Source: Muribaculaceae bacterium
GTDB taxonomy: Bacteria; Bacteroidota; Bacteroidia; Bacteroidales; Muribaculaceae
DNA: 64,000 nt
Direction: 5' to 3'
Assembly (NCBI GenBank): GCA_009775375.1
Contig: VSPO01000001.1
Coordinates: 18,844-82,843, forward strand
Shown here: in pieces, positions 45,285 through 53,268 of the stretch
Layout: every line of letters starts with the position of its first letter
Position numbering within the stretch: the first letter of the stretch is position 1
Translations under genes and position numbers: made by a program
The notes under the pieces: model-generated
What the model was told of the DNA's origin: nothing
The model's database searches: none
The model's input: the letters and a program-made list of their open reading frames with translations, nothing else

Positions 45285-45342
45285 CGGTAGAACAAAAGAA
45301 ATGGATGCCTTAATTAAGGCATCCATTTCTTTTGTTCTACCG
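45285..45342 (+). terminator. 58-bp perfect palindromic terminator
   Basis: Two 29-bp arms, no mismatch, centred at 45313/45314 (core CCTTAATTAAGG). A-rich left and T-rich right flank (TTTCTTTTGTTC). It lies 45 bp past the susD stop. The remaining 45343-45564 gap is A+T-rich with no clear gene or exact promoter box. Confidence 0.8.
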
Positions 45343-45564
45343 AGCCAACATAATCTTCATCGTCTACAATCATTTACAAGAGCTATGCAAGTATAAGCCT
45401 TTCGATACAGATGATATAATCTATCTCGCAGCATAATTTAATTTGTATCAATTTTGATGAGTTTTTTGAAGTTTTTATTATCTTTATAATATTTTGGTGC
45501 AAATTTCGTTTTTTGATAAAGATGGTGAATAAAAACCATATTTTATGACTAATTAATATCTAAA

Positions 45565-46221
45565 ATGCCCATGAAAAAGATTCTTTTTGTATTTGCTGCT
45601 TCGGCTATGATGATGCTAAGTGCTTGCGTATCTGATAGCTTTGACCTCCCCAAAAAGATTGTATATGATTCTGTGAATACAGACGAATTGACAGGAATCC
45701 AGCATAGCATCATGGTCAATATCATGACCTCCAAATTCGGAGGCTACAGCAAAGACAACCCCAAAACTCGTAATTCACCAGAAGTAACCCTCTCTCCATA
45801 TGTTGAGGATGGCGACACCCTTCTTTTCATCGCTCAATATCCGAACTAGAGTTCAAACCCCTGCAGGTTGTGTCGCAGTGGCACTGTCACAATATATGTA
45901 TTTCACTCATTTTAAAGACGGCGTTCCCGTTAGCTCTGTTACTACGGCTACACCGACTTCTGATGGGAGAGGGAGCCTTGGAATTCCGAGGATGAAGATG
46001 ATCCTTGGGACAATAATGGATTGGATGAGGATGGTAATGTTATAGTATGGGCATACACGAATGAGGTATGTAGAACTACTGATATTAAGAAGGTCTCGAT
46101 GAATTGGGGATGGGATGGAGAATATGATTCAACATTTTATTATCCCAATAGCTCGTGGCATGTGGGAAATTATAATTTCGACATAGTCCAGCAACTCTAC
46201 GTAAGACAAGACATCCAATAA
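45565..46221 (+). pseudogene. Decayed C10 (streptopain-like) cysteine protease gene
   Basis: Three frames must be joined. Frame 1 (45565-45849): lipoprotein-like signal ending MLSACVSDSFDLP and part of the inhibitory prodomain (SPYVEDGDTLLFIAQYPN), then TAG. Frame 2 (about 45846-45985): TPAGCVAVALSQYMYFTHFK, the active-site Cys block of C10 peptidases. Frame 3 (about 45985-46221): NVIVWAYTNEV, then VSMNWGWDGEYDSTFYY, like the C10 block NWGWGG just after the catalytic His, and a normal C-terminus. About 650 bp remain of a gene normally well over 1 kb, so internal deletions as well as frameshifts occurred. The 46222-46471 stretch after it shows no gene. Confidence 0.75.
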
Positions 46222-46471
46222 AGTGTCAATATGGATTTAAAAGTAGGATACTATAAATGTTAAGTAAGTGTTCAGGTTATTCCTATACATGGATTGCCAA
46301 TATGAGGGACGGGATTTCGACTTGTGATGATGGCGTAATGGGGTTCCATCATAACTGAATCACGGGTTGAAATCCAGCGCTCAGATTGGATAAGACAGGT
46401 ATAGAAATAATCTGAACGCTTACGTAATTCATTGATTGATAATTAAAAATGTTATTAAAAGACTTGAAAGT

Positions 46472-47739
46472 ATGCTAATGTCAGCCGCTGTGGCGATATT
46501 GGCGATTGCCAACTGCTCCTGCTCCTCCGAAGAAGAAGAGGCTGCTATTGTTGATAAAATCCGGGAGGAAAGAAAGGAAATAGCACTTTCTGCTGATACC
46601 CGCTCTGCTGCGACAGAACTGAAGGATTTTTATGTCAATTTCACAACAGATATGGTGAAATATGTTGATTCCAGCAGTGCATATAAATCAAAAAATGTTG
46701 TGGTCTCCCCGGTTTCTATGTCAATGGTGCTTGCAATGATTGCTAATGGTGTCGATAAAAACTCGTCGGAGAAGATTATTTCTGGGTATTTGGGCGTGAA
46801 AGATAATAAAGCTCTTAATGAGCTTTGTGGAAATCTGCTCGTTGAATTGCCGAAAAGCGACAACCTGGCGACCATGGCAATGAGCAATTCCCTATGGGTA
46901 AACCAGGCAATGGAATTAAGACTTTCAGATGAATATCTTGCCGAAGTCGAGAAAACATATAATCTTGAAAATTATTCTGCCGACTTTACGAATGACAATG
47001 AAAAGGCAAAGAACGAAATCAATGCATGGGCATCAAGGACCACGAATGGCAGAATTCCGAATTATCTGAAAGAACTTAACAAAGAAGCTTTCGGAATTGT
47101 GTTGAACGCGTTTTATTTCAATGCCCCGTGGGACGGGAAACTGTTTATGGCATAAGATACCCGGAAAGCGGTCTTCCACGGTGAGAATAAAGATGTCGAT
47201 GTCATGATGATGCATAAAAAGGCGACAAGAGAATTTTATGCAGTGGATGAAGATTTTGAATTCTTCTCATTGCCCTTGGGCAACTCTGCATACTCTATCT
47301 GGTTTGTCATTCCCAATAAAAATCTTTCTGCATCGAAGGCTGCCGAACTTCTGACGCCGCAACGACTGATTCAGCTTGAAAAGGGGTTGACGGATTGTAA
47401 TCTTGAAGTATATTTGTCAAGATTTACGGTTGAGGGCTCTTATGATGTCACGGACATGATGAAAATGCTTAATCCTGACGTGCTGAATGTTGCCAAGTTG
47501 ACAATGTTTGATTCCGAGGTATTGGCTATGGTATTGTTAAGCAAGCTGCATCTTTCAGTATTGATGAGACAGGAGCCGAGGCGGCAGCTGTTTCTTCAGG
47601 CGAACTGATTGATACGAGTCCGGGGTCGATAGACCCTAATCATTTATATACCGTCAAGGTCGACCGTCCATTCTTCTTCTTTATTAATGAATTCAGTTCC
47701 GGAGCATGTGTGCTCTCGGGACGAATATCCGACCTTTAA
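46472..47739 (+). pseudogene. Decayed serpin lipoprotein gene
   Basis: Protease inhibitor of the serpin family, about 422 codons when repaired. Lipoprotein signal MLMSAAVAILAIANCSC; serpin blocks NVVVSPVSMSMVLAMIANGVD, NSLWVN, INAWASRTTNGRIPNYL, LNAFYFNAPWDGKLF. A TAA at 47153-47155 stops it just before DTRKAVFHGENKDVDVMMMH. A frameshift near 47520-47525 moves the end to another frame, where GIVKQAASFSIDETGAEAAAVSSG (hinge and reactive loop) and VDRPFFFFINEFSSGACVLSGRI close the protein at TAA 47737-47739. Both lesions are needed to explain the current frames. It resembles bacterial lipoprotein serpins such as miropin in overall design. Confidence 0.85.
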
Positions 47740-47750
47740 AAAGAAATTAA

Positions 47751-47782
47751 AAAAACTGCTCCGCATCTCCGGAGCAGTTTTT
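47751..47782 (+). terminator. Intrinsic terminator after the serpin pseudogene
   Basis: AAAAACTGCTCCG / CGGAGCAGTTTTT, 13-bp stem, 6-nt loop, A- and T-tracts on both sides. Confidence 0.88.
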
Positions 47783-47954
47783 ATTTTCTATGCGCAGCAT
47801 TAAAGAAAAACAGAAATCTCCATAATCATATTCCATCAAGACCGCGCCCAGCCCCCTTAATCCTTCCTACTTAATCCATCCAACTTTGCGCGAAGCGCAC
47901 AATTTATTTCGCTCGTTTTCCTCAAAATAACAATTACCCCCGAATTTTTGGCAG

Positions 47955-47962
47955 TAACTTTG
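47955..47962 (+). promoter_or_regulatory. Orphan promoter -7 box in a gene-free region
   Basis: TAACTTTG, exact TAnnTTTG, followed by CCCCCGG and a GGAAAGA-AGAG-TCTTTCC hairpin (47975-47992). No coding gene follows for 1 kb on this strand; -33 element not found. Confidence 0.4.
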
Positions 47963-48283
47963 CCCCCGGAAACAGGAAAGAAGAGTCTTTCCCCGGCACA
48001 AGGCCAACGGCCCGGACGTAGCAGATCATGCGCCCGGCGTCTGAAGAGAGCATCCTCGATGGTCCGGTGCTTTGCAGGAAAAGGAGCACAAGGTGAGCAA
48101 TCGCCGCTCCCTGCCCGTCGTCAAGGCGAAGGCGACAGCTACCGCACTGCCCCGGCCCGGCACAGAAGAAGTAACGCCGTCCCGGCCCGACCGTCGCCAT
48201 GGAGGCCCTGAGAAGCCCCCATTAAGAGAACATTGACATTCTGCAACACCCGTCAGCGACTCCACCGAGTCCGACCGCGTCCG

Positions 48284-48325
48284 ACATGGGGAGCAGGCCT
48301 CCGAGCCTACGGCCTACTACCGTCC
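48284..48325 (+). repeat. Dispersed repeat, right copy
   Basis: 40/42 identical to 39852-39893, same orientation. Weaker copies follow at about 48349-48375 and 48656-48681, and the companion motif GAGTCCGCGCTCAGTCCA recurs at about 48330-48347 (as GAGTTCGCGCT), 48712-48729 and, degraded, 48964-48982. Confidence 0.8.
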
Positions 48326-48848
48326 AACCGAGTTCGCGCTCAGTCCAGCATGAGAAGCAAGCCTCTGGATCTTCGTTCTGTGATCGGCTCCTTGAGCCGA
48401 TCAAACGCGAAGCATCCGAGTCCGGCCCGAGTCCAACCCGAGTCCAACCTGACGGAAGTCATCCGACGAAACCGAAGCAAAAACAAGTGCCGTCACGTCC
48501 GGAAGCGATGCCCCAGCATCCCCCGTCTCGTCCGTCACGAGTTTTTGATGGCAGTGATGCCCCACGACCGGCAGCCATGCGTGGCTGCCGCCACCACTCC
48601 CAAAGAGGTCGCTTCATCAGGTTTCGCGCATGAAAAAGGATTCCACCAACCCCGGCATGGCGGCAGCCCTCCGAACCTGCCCCGTGACACCATGCCCAGT
48701 CCAGTCCGACCGAGTCCGCGCTCAGTCCAATCGTGCATCGTGCATCGTGAATCCCGACAAAAACGCTGTTAGCCGTCATAACGATCAGGCGGCACTTCCA
48801 CGGATGACTATAACTACGGTAGGCCGTTGTTATAAAAGAAAACCCATC

Positions 48849-48898
48849 AAAAAAAGGCCATGCAAACTGTCCGACAACAGTTTGCATGGCCTTTTTTT
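48849..48898. terminator. Strong bidirectional terminator
   Basis: Perfect 22-bp stem (48849-48870 with 48877-48898), 6-nt loop, seven A at one end and seven T at the other. It can end the minus-strand cobW-type unit and any plus-strand transcript from the gene-free stretch. Confidence 0.9.
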
Positions 48899-48990
48899 GT
48901 TGAAGCAAACCAAACGTGGTCTCGTGGTCAATCTCATGGGTCCCCATGGTTTGAAACCAATCGAGTCTGCGATCAATCCAATCCGGACCC

Positions 48991-50283
48991 TTAGGCAAGG
49001 CACGAGTCAAGAAGGCGCGTAATCTCCTCGCGATCCATCTTCCGCCCGATAAACACTATCTTCTGCATGCGGTCGCCATACTCCTCGTCCCAGTCGCGTA
49101 CCAACCCGGGTTCCGTAGCCATCATTCGGCGTAACTCCTCTTCCGGTGCCGTGGCATACCACTGACCGGCCTCCGTCAGCTTCTTCTGGACTCCAGCCTG
49201 CTCGAATAGATACGACATGTCGGTATTGTCCGAAAAATAGCATACGCCCTTCGCCCTGATCACGCTCGCCGGCCAGTGCTTACCCACAAACCAATCGAAA
49301 CGATTCAGATCAAATGGCCGGCGACGGTAGTATACAAACGTACCGATACCATACTCCTCGGCCTCCCCTTCGCCGTCATGGTGATGGTGATGATGACAAT
49401 GGCAGACGCCATGCTCATGATCGCAATGCGAATGGTCCTCATCCTCATCATGATGGTGATGATGTCCCTCATGCTCATGATGATGCTCCTGGGCATGATG
49501 ATGCTCATGCTCGTGCTCTTGATGAGGCTCGTCGTGATCCTCAATTTCGTCGAGAGGCTTCTCTATCTCCTGAATCCACTTTGCGGAGGTCACGGTCTTG
49601 TCAAAGTCGAAAAGACGGGTGTTGAGTATCTTCTCCAGCGGGAAGTCGCAATAGTCGGCTTCGATAATCTCCGCTTTCGGCTGAAGCGCACGGATCACAT
49701 GCCGTATATGCCCGGCCTCCTCCTTCGTCACCTCCGAAACCTTGTTGAGCACTATGATGTTGCAGAACTCAATCTGCTGGATCACCAGATTCTCGATATC
49801 CTCCTCGCCGATTGCCCCCGAGGTCAGGCTGTCGCCGGCCTGAAACTCGCTTTTCAAGCGAAGCGCGTCGACCACCGTCACGATGCAATCAATCTTAGGA
49901 ACGCCGTTGCGCACGAGATTCGGAGCAATCACGGGCATAGAGCAGATGGTCTGCGCGATAGGCTCTGGTTCGCAAATGCCGCTTGCCTCGATCACGACAT
50001 GGTCGAAGCCGGCCGTGATAAGGTCAGAAAGCTGCTGCATGAGGTCGGTCTTGAGTGTGCAACAGATGCACCCGTTCTGAAGGGCCACCAGACTGTCGTC
50101 CTTCCCTCCGACTATGCCCCCTTTGGCGATAAGGTCGGCATCGATATTGACCTCCCCGATGTCATTGACAATGACTGCGAAACGTATGCCTTTCTTATTG
50201 GCGAGAATACGGTTGAGAAGCGTGGTCTTCCCGCTTCCCAAATAGCCGGTCAGAAGAGTGACCGGCGTGACTTTAGTTTTCAT
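48991..50283 (-). CDS. CobW/ZNG1-type GTPase metallochaperone with His-rich insert
   Basis: 430 residues. G3E GTPase: Walker A GYLGSGKT (13-20), the metal-binding GCICC (71-75, CxCC), IEASGICEP (98-106), and the guanine motif at NKVSE (180-184, Asp replaced). Between the GTPase and the C-terminal CobW_C domain (about 312-430) lies a linker of about 54 residues (250-303) with 27 His plus Asp/Glu and Cys, a probable zinc or nickel store. Members of this family deliver Zn or Co to client enzymes. Its ATG overlaps the upstream lipoprotein gene by 11 bp, indicating coupled expression. Confidence 0.94.
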   Translation of the reverse strand: MKTKVTPVTLLTGYLGSGKTTLLNRILANKKGIRFAVIVNDIGEVNIDADLIAKGGIVGGKDDSLVALQNGCICCTLKTDLMQQLSDLITAGFDHVVIEASGICEPEPIAQTICSMPVIAPNLVRNGVPKIDCIVTVVDALRLKSEFQAGDSLTSGAIGEEDIENLVIQQIEFCNIIVLNKVSEVTKEEAGHIRHVIRALQPKAEIIEADYCDFPLEKILNTRLFDFDKTVTSAKWIQEIEKPLDEIEDHDEPHQEHEHEHHHAQEHHHEHEGHHHHHDEDEDHSHCDHEHGVCHCHHHHHHDGEGEAEEYGIGTFVYYRRRPFDLNRFDWFVGKHWPASVIRAKGVCYFSDNTDMSYLFEQAGVQKKLTEAGQWYATAPEEELRRMMATEPGLVRDWDEEYGDRMQKIVFIGRKMDREEITRLLDSCLA

Positions 50284-50812
50284 TCTTCAGATACTGTTTG
50301 ATTTCCTGTATGTGGGATGATGCCTCGCCGACACGATAGGGGAGCGCGACAATCTTTTCTACCTTGGAGCCGGGGATGATCGACTCTTTCAATTCCTTCA
50401 CCGACGGCACCTGCTTCAGCCGGCTGTACTCCTCGAAAGTATACGTCGTGAAGACGGAATTCTTGCCGATTCCCTGCCGGTTGAGCCACCATCCGTCGCC
50501 CAGGTCTACGGGGCGCGAATCGGCGGAGATGTCCGAGGGGTCGGGGAAATAGGTGAGCCTGCCGTCGGACCCGACAGAAACGGCCACATTGTCGGCATAG
50601 TCGCCATTCATGCGGAAGGCCGTGGCCTTCGGCAATGCCTTCGACGGACTTGACTTTGCCGGAGTCTTGTTGTAGCCCACCACGACTTGGCTCGTGGCAA
50701 GCGATGCCGAGTCGGACGACGACGCAGAGCCCGACGTGCCTGATGCGACATTCTTGTGGGAGCAGCCCATGCAGAGGGCTGCGATGGGAATTATGTATGC
50801 CAATTTATTCAT
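50273..50812 (-). CDS. Lipoprotein of unknown function coupled to the CobW-type gene
   Basis: 179 residues. Signal MNKLAYIIPIAALCMGC gives a lipobox (LCMGC, mature Cys17), then a Ser/Thr/Ala-rich linker (18-60) and a folded region (65-175) with GWWLNRQGIG and VFTTYTFEEYSRLKQVP. Not recognised. It overlaps the CobW-type gene by 11 bp. About 36 bp before its ATG is a near-palindrome at 50848-50867, a possible operator. Confidence 0.8.
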   Translation of the reverse strand: MNKLAYIIPIAALCMGCSHKNVASGTSGSASSSDSASLATSQVVVGYNKTPAKSSPSKALPKATAFRMNGDYADNVAVSVGSDGRLTYFPDPSDISADSRPVDLGDGWWLNRQGIGKNSVFTTYTFEEYSRLKQVPSVKELKESIIPGSKVEKIVALPYRVGEASSHIQEIKQYLKNEN

Positions 50813-50847
50813 GATTTCTTTTTGTTGGAAAAACGGAATGAATTCGT

Positions 50848-50867
50848 CGTTATTTTAGAAATAAACG
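50848..50867. promoter_or_regulatory. Near-palindrome before the lipoprotein-CobW unit
   Basis: CGTTATTT (50848-50855), TAG, AAATAAACG (50859-50867): one inserted base from a perfect inverted repeat. A+T-rich dyads of this kind suit Fur/Zur-type binding; identity of the regulator is a guess. Confidence 0.35.
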
Positions 50868-50941
50868 GATTCATACCATAAGAACGTAAAAATGATGAAA
50901 ATGGATGGATGTCAAGATGATTATTGCGACAAAAAAGTGGC

Positions 50942-52048
50942 TTAATGCCCAAGCATCTTCTCCCAATGGCGGATGAATTTGTCGGCCACGATCCTGACGT
51001 CGTTGTGCTTCTCGACCAGGGCGCGTCCTTGCCTGCTCATTTCCCGAAGCGGCGAAGGGTCGAGTATATAATTCCGCAGATGCTCCTGTAGGTCGTCATC
51101 AAGAGGGGAGAGCTCGATTATGGGCCGTTCCGCAGGATTGCCGATATACTCGTAATACTCCGGCTGCGCGCCGGATGCCGCCACGACTCCCATCGCCATC
51201 GCCTGAAGGGCATTCGTGGCTGGGGAATAGCTGTAGAGCTGGTCGAGCAACAGATGGCTTTGCCTCATACGGCCCAGATACTCCGTCAGCGACACGTCGC
51301 TGACCCTCTCCACCTCCACCTTCTCCGGCATCTCGCGCTGAAGCCGTTGGGCGGTCTCAAGCAATATGCGGGTGCCCTTCTGGGTCTCCATGCCGCTACG
51401 CATCCCCACGAAGACTCTCAGTTTCCCCTCTATGTCGAGAGGGGAGAACGGTAGCGTGGAAAGGTCAACAGGCAGATTGGTGAAAGCGAGCCTGTCCCCG
51501 AGTACGCCCCTTGCCGCCATGTCGTATTCCGGAAGCACCGACATCGCCCCGTCGATCTCCTGATAGAGATATTCGCTCCATTTCCTGTTTTCCTGCGAAA
51601 TCCATCCGTGCATATGTCCGGGGTTTTCAAGGCAGTATTCGTTAAGCCGGTTGCCTGTTTTAAACTCGGAGAACCTGAACATCTCCGCGTCGGCGCATGC
51701 CTTGACGAAATAATAGTCGTCGCCGGCAAGGGTCAGAAACGTTCCTCCGTTCTCCCCTTTGATACGGTCGAAGAAATATTTGATCTTCCCCGGCTTAAGC
51801 GAGAGGAAATTGGAGTTGATGAGTTGGACGGCGTCATATCCCTTTAATTCGGGGAGAAGGGAAAAAAGTTTGTAGAGATATTTGATGCCGCCGGCCATTC
51901 CCGGCTTGCGCTCGATAAAGATGTCGGAATGAGTGGCCATGTATCCGCAGCGGTCGGAGACGACCGTGGCTTGATGTCCGCGTCGCCGCAGTTCGGCGGC
52001 GAGACACGCGTGGAGATTGGAATAGTCGCCTATAAAAAGTATCTTCAT
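50942..52048 (-). CDS. Glycosyltransferase, GT4/GT-B-like
   Basis: 368 residues with two Rossmann-like halves. N-terminal MKILFIGDYSNLHACLAAELRRRGHQ and a DAVQLIN stretch; C-terminal KLRVFVGMRSGMETQKGTRILLETAQRL, then the donor-binding SHLLLDQLYSYSPATNALQAMAMGVVAASG with PEYYEYIG, where GT4 proteins have the E-x7-E element. Donor and acceptor unknown. Second or third gene of a minus-strand glycosyltransferase unit; its ATG would form a TAATG junction with the preceding small gene if that gene lacked a 17-bp duplication. Confidence 0.85.
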   Translation of the reverse strand: MKILFIGDYSNLHACLAAELRRRGHQATVVSDRCGYMATHSDIFIERKPGMAGGIKYLYKLFSLLPELKGYDAVQLINSNFLSLKPGKIKYFFDRIKGENGGTFLTLAGDDYYFVKACADAEMFRFSEFKTGNRLNEYCLENPGHMHGWISQENRKWSEYLYQEIDGAMSVLPEYDMAARGVLGDRLAFTNLPVDLSTLPFSPLDIEGKLRVFVGMRSGMETQKGTRILLETAQRLQREMPEKVEVERVSDVSLTEYLGRMRQSHLLLDQLYSYSPATNALQAMAMGVVAASGAQPEYYEYIGNPAERPIIELSPLDDDLQEHLRNYILDPSPLREMSRQGRALVEKHNDVRIVADKFIRHWEKMLGH

Positions 52049-52346
52049 TATGAGGGATGTTTAGTTCTGTTCCTATTTTAGTTTTGTTTCTATTTTCTCC
52101 ATTGTAGGCAGTGTACTCTTGAAATTTTCCGGCAACATTTGCAAATGTTTCGTAGCTCCAGCCTTTGGCTTTCTTTATCATATATTCGCGGCTCATCCGG
52201 GTCTTTAGGTTGCGACGCGCATTTTCAAGGCGGCTATCGCCAAGAGGCCACTTTGCAAGGTCACGCGTGATGATATAATTCTCATAGTCAAGGAGAAGCT
52301 CCTGCTGGCTACTTTTGCCTTTGCGGTCAAGAAATTCCTCTGCCAT
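51834..52346 (-). CDS. Small gene of the glycosyltransferase unit, extended by a frameshifting duplication
   Basis: The present frame codes 170 residues, but its last ~75 run inside the GT4 gene in another frame and have the Arg/His/Ser-rich look of a shadow. The first ~85 residues (QELLLDYENYIITRDLAKWP, RNLKTRMSREYMIKKAKGWSYETFANVAGKFQEY) look like a real helical protein. At 52063-52096 a 17-bp unit is tandemly repeated (15/17 identical). With one copy the frame would end after 93 residues in TAA overlapping the GT4 ATG. It starts 20 bp after the GT2 gene. Family not recognised. Confidence 0.5.
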   Translation of the reverse strand: MAEEFLDRKGKSSQQELLLDYENYIITRDLAKWPLGDSRLENARRNLKTRMSREYMIKKAKGWSYETFANVAGKFQEYTAYNGENRNKTKIGTELNIPHNEDTFYRRLFQSPRVSRRRTAATRTSSHGRLRPLRIHGHSFRHLYRAQAGNGRRHQISLQTFFPSPRIKGI

Positions 52347-52366
52347 AGTTTATTCCGTTTTAAGGA

Positions 52367-53191
52367 TTAAGGGTGGGGGAAAAGTTTTTGGGAGTGGAGG
52401 AGGGCGTCTTTCCATCCTTTGAGGGCGGGGAGGAGGCAGGCGGGGAGGCTTTTGTCGGAGGCTTTCGACGAGCGCCAGGCTTTGAGGATTACGCGGAGCA
52501 GGCCCGTGGCTGGGCAGAGCCTTGTGATTACGGCTCCCTGCGCCCTGAGTACGCCGGGTTCTCCGATACATCTGATTCCCGTGCTAACGCCCTTATGTAT
52601 GGCAATTGTGAGGGGATGGAATTCCCCTTTAAGTCCGGATTTTAGTATGTCGTGGAGCCAAAGGTCTTCTTCACCGCAAGGATAAATGCAATTGACTCCG
52701 AAATTCTCGTTGAAAAAAATCATTCTTTCTATTATTCGAGTCCTTCGGAATGCAAGCTCCACGCATGATATGAAATAGCCTTTGGGTGGATGGCTGAGGG
52801 AGAACGGTTGGCTTGGATAATTTTTCTCGGTCTTCCCGTCACTGTTGATATATTGCAAGGCTATTACCGAAAGTTCGGGTGATTTGTCGAATAGCCGAAT
52901 AATCATTTCAATTCCGTCGGGGATGAAGTCGAGGTCATCGTCAGCTGTCAGGCAATATGGGGCTGAAGCTTCACGCAGAAGTATGTTGCGATTCACGGAT
53001 GAACCTTTGGAGTTGGAGAATATGACCTTGACGTCGTCACGAAGCAAGGCCTTTGGAATGCCCGGAGTGCTGCCGGGCGACTGGCACGAGACGAGGTAGC
53101 CGACTCCCGGGATTCTCGGGAGCCGGTTTGCGGAGATGCGGTCGAGGCCGTCTTGGCCATATGTGGCGATAAGCACCTGCAGTTTTGTCAT
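52367..53191 (-). CDS. Glycosyltransferase family 2-like (GT-A)
   Basis: 274 residues. N-terminal LQVLIATYGQDGL, nucleotide-sugar region SSVNRNILLREASAPYCLTADDDLDFIPDG with the DxD-type acidic cluster (about 90-95), and FGVNCIYPCGEEDLWLHDILKSG corresponding to the ED acceptor motif. The N-terminus is shortened compared with common GT2 enzymes. The last ~60 residues are basic and lack a family match. First gene of the minus-strand unit, divergent from another GT2 gene at 53269. Confidence 0.85.
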   Translation of the reverse strand: MTKLQVLIATYGQDGLDRISANRLPRIPGVGYLVSCQSPGSTPGIPKALLRDDVKVIFSNSKGSSVNRNILLREASAPYCLTADDDLDFIPDGIEMIIRLFDKSPELSVIALQYINSDGKTEKNYPSQPFSLSHPPKGYFISCVELAFRRTRIIERMIFFNENFGVNCIYPCGEEDLWLHDILKSGLKGEFHPLTIAIHKGVSTGIRCIGEPGVLRAQGAVITRLCPATGLLRVILKAWRSSKASDKSLPACLLPALKGWKDALLHSQKLFPHP

Positions 53192-53268
53192 CCGGCAATT
53201 ATCAATCCAACTTACTTATAGACTTAACGGATAAAATAGGAAAAAATTCATTATCTTCGCGGAAGAAT

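Larger units (their letters stand above)
47783..48848 (+). other. Gene-free, repeat-bearing G+C-rich stretch
   Basis: No reading frame here looks like protein: long frames on both strands are rich in Arg/Pro/Ser or Gly/Trp and cross each other and the terminator. The stretch holds an orphan promoter box (47955), several hairpins (TGCGC-GAA-GCGCA at 47887-47899; GGCAGCCA-TGCG-TGGCTGCC at 48570-48589), and several copies of the dispersed repeat. It ends at the strong terminator 48849-48898. A non-coding transcript or a repeat-element remnant are the options. I checked it against the conserved blocks of RNase P RNA, tmRNA and SRP RNA and saw no match. Confidence 0.5.

Noticed and set aside
45565..47739. 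Programmed frameshifting or stop read-through in the protease or serpin genes
   Set aside because: The lesions are at different, non-slippery places and the protease also lacks internal sequence; ordinary decay is simpler.
47960..48240. Possible RNase P RNA, tmRNA or SRP RNA
   Set aside because: The conserved blocks I know for these RNAs (for example the P-RNA GAGGAAAGUC and ACAGAA contexts) are absent or out of order.
48233..49010. Long overlapping frames on both strands in the gene-free stretch
   Set aside because: They run through the repeat copies and the 48849-48898 terminator, have biased Arg/Pro/Ser or Gly/Trp content, and overlap each other.
49276..50301. 341-codon plus-strand frame opposite the CobW-type gene with a Met/Leu-rich repeat
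   Set aside because: The Met/Leu repeat is the complement of the His codons (CAT/CAC) of the metallochaperone insert; not a gene.
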